A stretch of DNA of 64,000 nt from Phycisphaerales bacterium (GTDB taxonomy: Bacteria > Planctomycetota > Phycisphaerae > Tepidisphaerales > Tepidisphaeraceae), in assembly GCA_020847375.1 (NCBI GenBank), contig JADLCB010000014.1:124001-188000 (forward strand). Direction: 5' to 3'. Below, one piece after another: positions 1-7,654 of this stretch (the stretch's first letter is position 1; the number at the start of each line of letters is the position of its first letter). The translations under genes and the position numbers were made by a program. Below the pieces are notes generated by a model that was not told the origin of the DNA, made no database searches, and saw only the letters and a list, made by a program, of their open reading frames with translations.

Positions 1-819
1 CCCGCCTTGCCGCTGGTTGGTTGGTACCAACCAACGCGACAGGACCTGGAGCTGGATGCATCGATGGTGGGCATGCCCAAGCTTATGAATGCAGCCGAAG
101 AAAAGTTGATGTTTCTTCGGTTCAATTTTGCCAAGAGGCAGTTGCAGAAACTGCAGAAGAAGATTGTCAAACAGGGGCTGACGGCTGCGCTGGCCAAGCA
201 GATGCTGCAGTGGCATGATCGAGCCAAACATTGCCGCGAATATCTGGTGCGCACGAACCTGACGCTGGTGCTGGCAATGGCCAAACGGACGCGGCTCGGT
301 GAGACCGATTTTGCCGAGATCGTCTCGGAAGGAAACATGGCGCTGTTGCGCGCGATTGAAAAATTCAACGTTGATCGCGGATTCAAGTTCAGCACCTATG
401 CCTGCCGGGCAATTCTCAAGGCGTTCAGCCGCACGGCGCAGAAGGCGGCACGTTATCGCAATCGCTTTCCGGTTGAATTTGAACCTGATCTGGAAAAGAG
501 CGATTGGGCCGACCAGAAGCGCGATATTGTCGAGGAGGAATGCATTGACGAACTGAAACAGATCGTCGATCGCAATCTGGCTGACCTGAGCGATACCGAG
601 CAGACGGTGATTCGTCGTCGTTTCAACTGGCAGGAACAGGAAGATCAACCGTTGACGCTGGAAGAGGTCGGCAAGATTATCGGTGTGACCAAGGAGCGCG
701 TGCGTCAGATCCAGAATAAGGCGCTGGTGAAGATTCGCCAGGTGATGGAAGATGGCATTTTGCGCACTACACCGCAATCAACGGATGCGCAGGCACAGGG
801 GCCAGTTGTCAATGGTTAA
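1..819 (+). CDS. RNA polymerase sigma-70 family factor (5' end cut by the window)
   Basis: Directs RNA polymerase to promoters. Counting from the TTG at 7, sigma region 2 lies at about residues 78-145, with core-binding and -10 recognition sequence such as EIVSEGNMALLRAIEKF and FKFSTYACRAI. Region 4 lies at about 190-246, with a helix-turn-helix LTLEEVGKIIGVTKERVRQI that reads the -35 box. No long region 1.1 or region 3 is evident, so it looks like an alternative (group 2/3-like) factor rather than the housekeeping one. The frame is open to base 1 and no convincing start is seen, so the protein probably begins upstream. A strong hairpin terminator follows at 917-954. The family is certain; the regulon is unknown. 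Confidence 0.9.
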   Translation, partial: PALPLVGWYQPTRQDLELDASMVGMPKLMNAAEEKLMFLRFNFAKRQLQKLQKKIVKQGLTAALAKQMLQWHDRAKHCREYLVRTNLTLVLAMAKRTRLGETDFAEIVSEGNMALLRAIEKFNVDRGFKFSTYACRAILKAFSRTAQKAARYRNRFPVEFEPDLEKSDWADQKRDIVEEECIDELKQIVDRNLADLSDTEQTVIRRRFNWQEQEDQPLTLEEVGKIIGVTKERVRQIQNKALVKIRQVMEDGILRTTPQSTDAQAQGPVVNG

Positions 820-916
820 GGAGATGCCTGTGCGCAACGGAAAGTAAGGTGAGCGATAGTGAGCGATTAAGCTTTGAACGTTGATGGTTCGTATCGCTGC
901 TGAATGTGTTCCTCCT

Positions 917-954
917 TCCGCCCTGAGATTTCTTCCGCTCAGGGCGGACTTTTA
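917..954 (+). terminator. Rho-independent terminator after the sigma factor gene
   Basis: A perfect 11-bp inverted repeat (TCCGCCCTGAG at 917-927, CTCAGGGCGGA at 938-948) with a 10-base loop is followed by CTTTTA. This is a classic terminator on the + strand, about 100 bases after the sigma factor stop codon. Confidence 0.8.
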
Positions 955-962
955 TATCCATC

Positions 963-1104
963 CAGGGCAAACGCAAGTAGGCGTCCGATAGGCAATCTCT
1001 TACGAGCCGCGACCGTCAGGGAGCGGTTTTGAACCGATCACCGCTCCCTGACGGTCGCGGCTCGTTAATACATCGACCCTCGCGGGCTACTTGCGATTAC
1101 CCTG
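963..1104. mobile_element. MITE-like element, copy 1 (142 bp, with 10-bp target duplication)
   Basis: A short non-coding element bounded by 18-bp terminal inverted repeats: CAGGGCAAACGCAAGTAG at 963-980 and CTACTTGCGATTACCCTG at 1087-1104, with two mismatches. The interior holds a long GC-rich palindrome (ACGAGCCGCGACCGTCAGGG and its complement). It is flanked by the exact direct repeat TATATCCATC at 953-962 and 1105-1114, the footprint of a transposition event. Copies 2 and 3 are at 7313-7455 and 53068-53209. There is no transposase inside, so it must move in trans. The open frame across it that reads LPDGRGSL is an artefact of the palindrome. Confidence 0.85.
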
Positions 1105-1192
1105 TATATCCATCGCATTTGATTGAGCACAGGTTTTATTTCGAGACTGATCGGTTAATCTGTCATTTGGCCAAAGCGAAAGGACAGCCACC

Positions 1193-2152
1193 ATGTGGGG
1201 CAACCGATTGGGATGGAGTATTTCCGTTGTCATTGTGGCGATCTTCGCCTTTGTGGGCTATCTCATCGTCAGGGGCGGGCGCACAACACCCCCCACGGCG
1301 CTAAGTCTGTCTGATCCCGTCATTAACCAGCCGCTGGCGATGCCGATTGATCCCGCAACGATCGTAGCGATGGACCAGGCTGGTGTGGCCGGGCCGCTCT
1401 ATCGCCAGGCAATTGATGATTATCTGGCCAACCCGGGTCTCTACGAGCGTCTGCTGACCAATCGCGATCCTGATTTGCAATCCTTACTGCCCGGCCAGCA
1501 GGCACTGATCGATGCGACCCATCTGGCGCAGATGGATTTGTTTGCGCGTTTTCCCGATCAGGTGATCAGTTACACTTCAGCGCTGCCGCAGCTCGATGCA
1601 CTGGCGCGGGTGGCGCAGAGCCTGAATCTGTTGGGACAGCGCAATCAACACGCCGGCGACACGCAGCGGGCAATCAGTTATTTTCAAGCCACGTTTACGC
1701 TGGGGGCGCGATTGTTTTCCGAGGGGGTCAGTTATCCCGAAGTCTCAGTGGGCTTGGGGATGATGGCAACGGCGGGGGGGCAGTTGGAAAAACTGGAACC
1801 CGAGCGAGCCGGGCAGATCAGGGCATTTCGCGAAGCCTATGCTGATTACGCCGGCAAGCTCCAGGAAGCGCAGCGCAAGATCAACAGCATGGATCGCAAA
1901 ATCTCCTACCGTCATACCGGTGATGTTTATCGCATTGCCAGGGATCAAAACGTGGCGCGGTTGTGGCGTGTCGAGGCGTTGCTGAAGCTGGGGCGAATCC
2001 GTTTTGATGCCAATCCGTACTATCCCGGTGATCAGCGATCGGCGCTGCCGACGGTGAAAAAATATCTCAATGACCCTGATCCCGCCATCAAATCAGCAGC
2101 CCAACTGGCGGCGGATTTGACCGAAATCCAGTTCCGAAAACTCGGATCGTGA
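1193..2152 (+). CDS. Membrane-anchored hypothetical protein
   Basis: A 319-residue protein with one N-terminal transmembrane segment at about residues 8-27 and a large, mostly helical soluble part. There is no cleavable signal motif, so it is probably anchored with its body outside the cytoplasm. The repeated helical pattern, for example RLWRVEALLKLGRIRFDA followed by a stretch ending DPAIKSAAQLAADLTE, looks like TPR or HEAT-type solenoid sequence, but no named domain is certain. The ATG at 1193 is preceded by AAAGGA. The MITE copy ends about 90 bases upstream, so the element sits in this gene's promoter region. Function unknown. Confidence 0.7.
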   Translation: MWGNRLGWSISVVIVAIFAFVGYLIVRGGRTTPPTALSLSDPVINQPLAMPIDPATIVAMDQAGVAGPLYRQAIDDYLANPGLYERLLTNRDPDLQSLLPGQQALIDATHLAQMDLFARFPDQVISYTSALPQLDALARVAQSLNLLGQRNQHAGDTQRAISYFQATFTLGARLFSEGVSYPEVSVGLGMMATAGGQLEKLEPERAGQIRAFREAYADYAGKLQEAQRKINSMDRKISYRHTGDVYRIARDQNVARLWRVEALLKLGRIRFDANPYYPGDQRSALPTVKKYLNDPDPAIKSAAQLAADLTEIQFRKLGS

Positions 2153-2164
2153 AAAATTGGACGT

Positions 2165-2205
2165 CTGAAAATAAACATGCGCGCCACGGTTTGGTGACGC
2201 GCATG
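2165..2205 (-). terminator. Hairpin terminator between convergent genes
   Basis: Inverted repeat CATGCGCGCCAC (2176-2187) and GTGACGCGCATG (2194-2205) pairs at 11 of 12 positions. Read on the minus strand, the hairpin is followed by a T-rich run (TTTATTTTC), so it most likely ends the glycogen phosphorylase transcript. It lies between two genes that converge. Confidence 0.6.
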
Positions 2206-2236
2206 GTCCGGGATTATTGTTGCAACCAGTGGCCGA

Positions 2237-4807
2237 TCAATTCCACAGGATCAGCCCAGGCTCGAACGGGGTCGCCAGATCGGGATAGCCGGGCAGCACG
2301 CGAACCGCAAAGCCCTGACGACCGCTGGTTGTGCAGGCGACATTGCCCACGAACAGGTGGCGGTTCGGCCCCATTTCCCGACTATGCCGCATTTTCATCG
2401 CCTGGGGCTGTTCGATTTGGCCGGTGGCGCTGATCGGGCCGAAGAACATTTCAACACTGATGTCCTGCGGGTTGATGTCCGGCAGATCAACCAGCGCTTC
2501 AACCTGCATGTTCTCACCAACGCGGTAATGACCATTGCCGGAAGTATGCACCGCGACAATTTTGATTCCGCCCCAGCGGTGGCGCAACTGGTCTTTGGCA
2601 TGGGCCAGGGCAACGGCCCGTTTCAATTCGTCATTAGCCAGCTCGGCTCCGCGCTCGTGGCTGGGCCAGTAAAACATTTCCGTGTAGTTTTGCACCATGC
2701 GGTTTGTGTTGAAACGCGGGGCCAGCACGCGCATGCAGTTTTTCATGCGGGCGATCCATTCCTTGGGAATACGATCAGCCGTGCGCTGATAAAACAGCGG
2801 AACAATCTGCTTTTCCAGAATGTCGTACAGGGAATGACACTCGATGGTGTCCTGCATGTTGGCATCGGTGTAGGTTTCGCCACGACCAATCGCCCAGCCC
2901 AGATCAGGCTGATATCCTTCGACCCACCACCCATCCAGGATCGAACAGTTGAGTACGCCATTGGCAGCAGCTTTCATCCCGCTGGTGCCCGAGGCCTCCA
3001 TTCCGCGGCGCGGCGTGTTCAGCCATACATCCACGCCCTGCACGAGATAACGGGCGATGTTGATGTCGTAGTTTTCCAGGAAAACGATCCGGCGACGAAT
3101 ATCGGCTGATCGGGCGAACTGCACAATGGCGCGGATCAATTCCTTGCCTTCGTTGTCGGCGGGGTGGGCCTTGCCGGCGAAGATGAACTGAACCGGTCGT
3201 TTGGCATCGGTGAGCAGCCGGCGCAGACGATCGGGATCGCGCAGCAGCAACGCGCCACGTTTATAGGTGGCAAAGCGGCGGGCAAAACCGATGGTCAGCG
3301 CTTCAGGGTCGAGCACTTCTTCGGCGGTGGCGATTTCATCATAAGAACCGCCGCGTTTGACGAGCTGATCTTTCAGTTGCTGACGCGTCCAGCTAACCAG
3401 CCGCTCGCGGCTGCGTTCGTGGGCGCGCCAGAGTTCCTCATCGGGAATCTGGTTGACGTTTTCCCAGACGCTCTGGTCGCACGGATCGCTGCGCCAGGCT
3501 TCGCCGAGATAACGATCCAGCAGATCGGCATTTTCCTGCGACAGCCACGAACGGGCGTGAATGCCGTTGGTGACGTATTTGATCGGTACATCCGATGGCG
3601 GCACCTGCGGCCAGATATTGTGCCACATATGGCGCGACACATCGCCGTGCAGCCAGGACACGCCGTTGATCGAATCCGCCAGACGGATGGCCAGAACCGC
3701 CATCGAGAATCCCTGCTTCTTGTTGGACAGGTCTTCACGTCCCAGCGCCAAAAATCCTTCCTCATCCAGTTTAAGGCTGGGGATCAGGCTCTTGAAGTAT
3801 TTGAGCATCAGGTCCGGCGCGAACATATCAATGCCGGCGGGAACCGGTGTATGGGTGGTGAAAACGTTGGTTGCCATCACCTGCTGACGCGCTTCGTCGA
3901 AAGTAAAGGTCGAATGCTTTTCCAGCAGAACGCGAATACGTTCCAGCGCCAAAAAGGCGGCATGACCTTCATTCATATGCCAGACATTGACGGGCATGTT
4001 CAGGGCATCCAACGCGCGCACGCCGCCGATGCCCAGGACAATTTCCTGTTTGATGCGCATTTCCGTGCCACCGCCATACAAACGGCTGGTGATATCGCGA
4101 TCCGCCGGTGAATTTTCCTGAAGGTTGGTATCCAGCAGGATCAGCGGAATACGGCCGATGCTGGCTTTCCAGACGCGGCAGAAGACGGCGTTGTCGGGAA
4201 GATCAACACGGATGCGCACGGCAGAACCATCGGTATAGCGCAGCGGTTCGATCGGTAGGGTGTAAAAATCCAGTTCGGGGTAAGCCTCCTGCTGCCAGCC
4301 GTCGCCGGAGAGATATTGCTGGAAGTAACCATTGCGATAGAGCAACCCCACGCCAACCAGCGGCAATCCGATTTCGCTGGCGCTTTTCAGATGATCGCCA
4401 GCCAGAACACCCAGACCACCGGAATAGATCGGCAGTGATTCATGCAGGCCGAATTCAGCCGAAAAATAGGCGACACTCATTTTGTTGTCACCATATTTTT
4501 TGTGGAACCAGCCTTCTTCCTTGAGATGTTCCTGAAACCAGCCATAGACGCGGTTCATGTGGGCTAGATAGCTGTTGTCTTCACTGGCCTCTTTCAGGCG
4601 CTGCTGGGAGAGGCTGCCGAGCATTTTGATTGGATTGTGGTACGCCGTTTCCCATGCCTGGCGGTCCAGGCGGCGAAAAAGCTCAACGGCATCGGGATGC
4701 CAGCACCACCAGAGGTTCTGGGCCATATCGACCAGTGGTTGCAGCGGCTGGGGAATGTCGGGAAATACTTGGAAAGTACGAATCGTCGGGATGGCGAAGT
4801 CGGCCAT
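2237..4807 (-). CDS. glgP: Alpha-glucan (glycogen) phosphorylase, GT35
   Basis: Removes glucose units from alpha-1,4-glucans with phosphate, releasing glucose 1-phosphate, in cytoplasmic glycogen breakdown. At 856 residues it is of the bacterial type with an N-terminal DUF3417-like segment (about residues 12-115, with the signature NLWWCWHPDAVELF). It is not the longer maltodextrin-phosphorylase layout. The PLP-binding motif EASGTSGMKAAANG places the cofactor lysine near residue 612, and EGHAAFLALER and FARRFATYKRG are further family blocks. The ATG at 4807 has AGGTAG upstream. It is transcribed alone, and a hairpin follows at 2165-2205. Function is confident; whether glycogen or maltodextrin is the main substrate is not visible. 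Confidence 0.95.
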   Translation of the reverse strand: MADFAIPTIRTFQVFPDIPQPLQPLVDMAQNLWWCWHPDAVELFRRLDRQAWETAYHNPIKMLGSLSQQRLKEASEDNSYLAHMNRVYGWFQEHLKEEGWFHKKYGDNKMSVAYFSAEFGLHESLPIYSGGLGVLAGDHLKSASEIGLPLVGVGLLYRNGYFQQYLSGDGWQQEAYPELDFYTLPIEPLRYTDGSAVRIRVDLPDNAVFCRVWKASIGRIPLILLDTNLQENSPADRDITSRLYGGGTEMRIKQEIVLGIGGVRALDALNMPVNVWHMNEGHAAFLALERIRVLLEKHSTFTFDEARQQVMATNVFTTHTPVPAGIDMFAPDLMLKYFKSLIPSLKLDEEGFLALGREDLSNKKQGFSMAVLAIRLADSINGVSWLHGDVSRHMWHNIWPQVPPSDVPIKYVTNGIHARSWLSQENADLLDRYLGEAWRSDPCDQSVWENVNQIPDEELWRAHERSRERLVSWTRQQLKDQLVKRGGSYDEIATAEEVLDPEALTIGFARRFATYKRGALLLRDPDRLRRLLTDAKRPVQFIFAGKAHPADNEGKELIRAIVQFARSADIRRRIVFLENYDINIARYLVQGVDVWLNTPRRGMEASGTSGMKAAANGVLNCSILDGWWVEGYQPDLGWAIGRGETYTDANMQDTIECHSLYDILEKQIVPLFYQRTADRIPKEWIARMKNCMRVLAPRFNTNRMVQNYTEMFYWPSHERGAELANDELKRAVALAHAKDQLRHRWGGIKIVAVHTSGNGHYRVGENMQVEALVDLPDINPQDISVEMFFGPISATGQIEQPQAMKMRHSREMGPNRHLFVGNVACTTSGRQGFAVRVLPGYPDLATPFEPGLILWN

Positions 4808-5329
4808 AATGATCTACCTGTTAAGACTGCTAAAATAGAGCGCGCAGTATAACTGCGAAAACGGGGAATACTGTACCGATTATCGGCTCTGGCAACCCAT
4901 TTTCCCCATGAATAGGGGTAGTGGCAAGTGATTTATGTTGCGAAACATTGTTTTCTGCATGGGAGGGAATGGTTTCAAAAAATTGTCTTTTGGTTCTATC
5001 GGAGGAAAGAGAGGGAAATGTTCATCGCTTGGCGGATACGCAGTGGAGTGATCAGGCATGGCCGGTTCGATCGCACCTGCAACGTGCCGGAGAACGCGAC
5101 CCGAAAACCGACCCGAAAACCGAACCGAAAAACGAGCTGGAACGAGCTGGAAGCGTTAGCGACAGACTCCCCGACGGACTTCAACTTCAACCGACTCGGC
5201 CTGAAAAAGCTCATCATCACCAGCTACGAGGGTTCGCCCATCGTCGGGAAATTGCTATTCACCATCAATGACACGCATGGTCAATGATGATAAGCTGAGG
5301 CCGGCCACTACATATCAGGGATTCGCATT
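4808..5329. other. Gene-poor stretch next to an acquired nuclease gene
   Basis: About 520 bases between glycogen phosphorylase and the HsdR-N protein. Two overlapping + strand frames of about 116-119 codons run through it (roughly 4921-5287), but neither has family resemblance or a good ribosome site, so neither is called as a gene. The region changes from AT-rich to a short tandem repeat at 5099-5134. It may be the scar or promoter region of a horizontally gained segment. Confidence 0.5.
5099..5134. repeat. Three tandem copies of a 12-bp unit
   Basis: The unit ACCCGAAAACCG occurs twice exactly (5099-5110, 5111-5122) and a third time as AACCGAAAAACG (5123-5134). It is followed by a partial repeat of AGCTGGAACG. 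It lies upstream of the HsdR-N gene in sequence with no convincing coding content. Confidence 0.75.
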
Positions 5330-6475
5330 ATGAATAAGGTCATTCAGGTCATCGAAAATATCCGGCCCAAAATCGAGGAGTGGCGCAGGAAGGCTCTCAA
5401 GGAAACGCAGACGCGCACCATCGTGATCGCCCCCCTGCTGGAGGCCTTGGGTTGGGATGTGCGCGATCCGGATGAGGTGCAGGAGGAGTTCCCGACCGTT
5501 GACGGCAAATCCGTTGATTACGGTCTCAAACTCAACAAAAAGTGCGTGTTGCTCATCGAAGCCAAGGCCCTCGACGATCCGCTGACAGATATCAAGGCGG
5601 TCACGCAGGCCGTCAACTATGCCAGCAACGAGGGCGTCGTCTGGTGCATCCTCACCAACGGGGTGACGTGGAAGGTGTACAAGAGCAGTGAGAATTGCCC
5701 GGCACCGGAAAAGCTCATGTACGAAGTCTCGATCGATCCACGGGATTCTGACGACGTGTCGGTCAAGGATATTGCCGAGAAAATGTGGCGGTTCTCGCGC
5801 GACGGAATCGCCAAAGGCACGCTGGGCCCACTCGGGGAGCAGATCTTCAACGACAGTAAAGTGCGAAAGGCGTTGAACCAAATCATGGCCAACCCGCTCC
5901 CCTCGCTTATCAAAGCACTTCGCGAGGCGACTGGCAACCCGCCGATCACCCCGAAGCAAGTCAAGGCAAGCCTCGCGCGGATCTGGCAGGAACCCGGCTC
6001 CTATTCCATCGCCGAGGATAATGCGAGTCTCTCTCAGACCAAGACGGCACTGGGACGCGCCGAATCCCCGGGCAAAGCATTGCGGACTTCCGCAGTGCTC
6101 AAACGCGGATCAGAACGGGATGAAGCGCATCACGTCGCCGGCAAACCCAAAGAAGTCGTCGAGTTATATCGGGCGCTTGATCGCCTCTGTTTCTCGTTCG
6201 CCCCAGGCGCGACGACCAAGAGATACCTTGCCAAGTCCATAACCTACAAAGGAGCCGGGCGGTCCTTCTGCGATGTCCACCTTAATCAAGGCGGATTGCG
6301 CGTGTGGCTCAGGCTGAAGTTCGGCCGTTTGACCAATCCACCGGATTTTGCGAGGGACGTATCCGGTCGCGGCCACTGGGGCAGCGGTGACGTTGAACTC
6401 AGTTTAACGAGCATCTCTCAATTGCCTGAGGCGGAGAAGCTCATCCGACAGTCCTTTGGCGCAGCCGCTGTGTGA
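5330..6475 (+). CDS. Stand-alone type I restriction HsdR N-terminal domain protein with DUF5655-like C-terminus
   Basis: A 381-residue protein. The N-terminal half is the nuclease domain of type I restriction R subunits: ALKETQTRTIVIAPLLEALG, then VDYG with Asp63, then LLIEAKAL with Glu77-x-Lys79. This is a PD-(D/E)xK active site, and QAVNYA follows. The C-terminal part, from about residue 275, resembles DUF5655 (PGATTKRYLAKSITYKGAGR, VWLRLKFGRL). No helicase motor and no HsdM or HsdS neighbour is present, so it is not a classical type I enzyme. It sits alone between glgP and rex in a patch with repeats on both sides, which suggests transfer. A defence or DNA-processing role is an inference from the nuclease fold. 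Confidence 0.85.
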   Translation: MNKVIQVIENIRPKIEEWRRKALKETQTRTIVIAPLLEALGWDVRDPDEVQEEFPTVDGKSVDYGLKLNKKCVLLIEAKALDDPLTDIKAVTQAVNYASNEGVVWCILTNGVTWKVYKSSENCPAPEKLMYEVSIDPRDSDDVSVKDIAEKMWRFSRDGIAKGTLGPLGEQIFNDSKVRKALNQIMANPLPSLIKALREATGNPPITPKQVKASLARIWQEPGSYSIAEDNASLSQTKTALGRAESPGKALRTSAVLKRGSERDEAHHVAGKPKEVVELYRALDRLCFSFAPGATTKRYLAKSITYKGAGRSFCDVHLNQGGLRVWLRLKFGRLTNPPDFARDVSGRGHWGSGDVELSLTSISQLPEAEKLIRQSFGAAAV

Positions 6476-6489
6476 TGCTACAGGTTTTT

Positions 6490-6552
6490 CGATGAGGCGG
6501 TGACCAACCGCCGGGGGATTTTCGAGTATCTGTTGGGCGCGGTCAACCGACA
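6490..6552. repeat. Downstream repeat shared with the restriction-modification locus, copy 1
   Basis: From 6490 about 47 bases, beginning CGATGAGGCGGTGACC and including ATTTTCGAGTATCT, match 59712-59758 with four mismatches by eye; the similarity then fades. The only other copy in the window lies just after the XhoI-like nuclease gene. Copy 1 is in frame with the stop of the preceding gene and would read DEAVTNRRGIFEYLLG, so it could be the remnant of a longer or different reading frame. Confidence 0.65.
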
Positions 6553-6600
6553 AAAAGCTGTTGGCGGGGCAGTTTTCGTTTTATGCGTTGTCCGTTGTAC

Positions 6601-7251
6601 CTAGCTGTTTTTCAGAGTGCTGATCTGGAAGGAGAGTTGTTCGAGTTGTACGGCTAGATCGACGGAGTTGGTGGCGATATTTTCGGGGATATTGAGCGAA
6701 ACCGGGGCGAAATTCAGCAGCCCCTTGATGCCTGCCTCGATGAGCTGATTAGCGACAATTTGGGCAAAATCGGCTGGTACGGCCAGAATCGCCAGCCGGA
6801 TATCCAGGGTCTGGATCGTTGGCTGCAGTTTTTCCATTGGCAAAACGGTGAAATTACCCAGTTTTGCGCCCGTTTTGGCGGGATCAGCATCAAAAACAGC
6901 CACCAGATTAAATCCTTTGGCACTGAAACCGCGATACCCCATCATCGCCCGGCCCAGGTTGCCTGCTCCAACCAGCAGCACATTCCAGAGCTTGTCGGTT
7001 CCGAGAATGCGTCGAACCCGCGCGATCAGGTCTTCCACGTGATACCCAATACCCGGATGCCCAAACTGCCCGAAATAGGCCAGGTCTTTGCGAACCTGGG
7101 CATCGGTCAGGCTTAATGATTGTCCCAGCTCTTTGGATGAAATGGTCGGGCGATTTTGACGATGCCACTCTTCGAGCTGTCTCAGGTACAGGCTGAGACG
7201 GCGTACGGCAGGGTCGGGGATGGATTCGGACCTAGGTGAGTCCATGTTCAT
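6601..7251 (-). CDS. rex: Redox-sensing transcriptional repressor Rex
   Basis: Represses fermentative and anaerobic genes when the NADH/NAD+ ratio is low, and is released from DNA by NADH. The 216 residues match the usual Rex length. A winged helix comes first (QVRKDLAYFGQFGHPGIGY, about residues 52-70), followed by a Rossmann domain starting with LLVGAGNLGRA at about 92-102 and a C-terminal swap helix. The ATG at 7251 has an alternative ATG two codons later (7245); neither has a clear ribosome site. It is monocistronic here. Together with the ferredoxin-dependent oxidoreductase in this window it suggests growth under changing oxygen. No Rex operator was recognised by eye nearby. Confidence 0.95.
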   Translation of the reverse strand: MNMDSPRSESIPDPAVRRLSLYLRQLEEWHRQNRPTISSKELGQSLSLTDAQVRKDLAYFGQFGHPGIGYHVEDLIARVRRILGTDKLWNVLLVGAGNLGRAMMGYRGFSAKGFNLVAVFDADPAKTGAKLGNFTVLPMEKLQPTIQTLDIRLAILAVPADFAQIVANQLIEAGIKGLLNFAPVSLNIPENIATNSVDLAVQLEQLSFQISTLKNS

Positions 7252-7312
7252 TGCATTATTGGCTCAGGAGATCGCCGGTCAAGGCCGCCAGTCATAAAAC
7301 CGCACAGGTTGT

Positions 7313-7455
7313 CAGGGCAAACGCAAGTGGGCGTCCGATAGGCAATCTCTTACGACCCGCGACTGCAAAGGAGCGATTTTTGAGCCGATCACCGCTCCCT
7401 GACGGTCGCGGCTCGTTAATACACCGACCCTCGCGAGCTACTTGCGATTGCCCTG
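7313..7455. mobile_element. MITE-like element, copy 2 (143 bp)
   Basis: Terminal inverted repeats CAGGGCAAACGCAAGTGG (7313-7330) and CTACTTGCGATTGCCCTG (7438-7455) enclose the same GC-rich hairpin core as copies 1 and 3. The left arm of the core has diverged (GACTGCAAAGGAGCG instead of GACCGTCAGGGAGCG). No 10-base flanking duplication is visible, so this is probably an older insertion or one affected by rearrangement. It lies upstream of rex (leftward) and of the exported protein gene at 7655 (rightward), in their shared regulatory space. Confidence 0.8.
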
Positions 7456-7654
7456 TTCTACTGCGTCGCCAGAATCTTGTTTTATTGACTCTTTTACGGG
7501 CTTCAGATACTTTCGCTGCACGGGTAAAGTTGCGTCAATCCGTGAGATGGAACAAAATTTCGGAGTCCTGCCGCACCAATTATCATAATTTTTGAACAAT
7601 GCGGTTCATGCGTTGGCGATACAAATGCCCGATGAACCAGCGGAGATACGCCTC

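Noticed and set aside
1029-1304. Open frame reading LPDGRGSL and a similar one at 7236-7595
   Set aside because: Both run through the MITE-like hairpin; the shared peptide is the translated element and there is no ribosome site or family resemblance.
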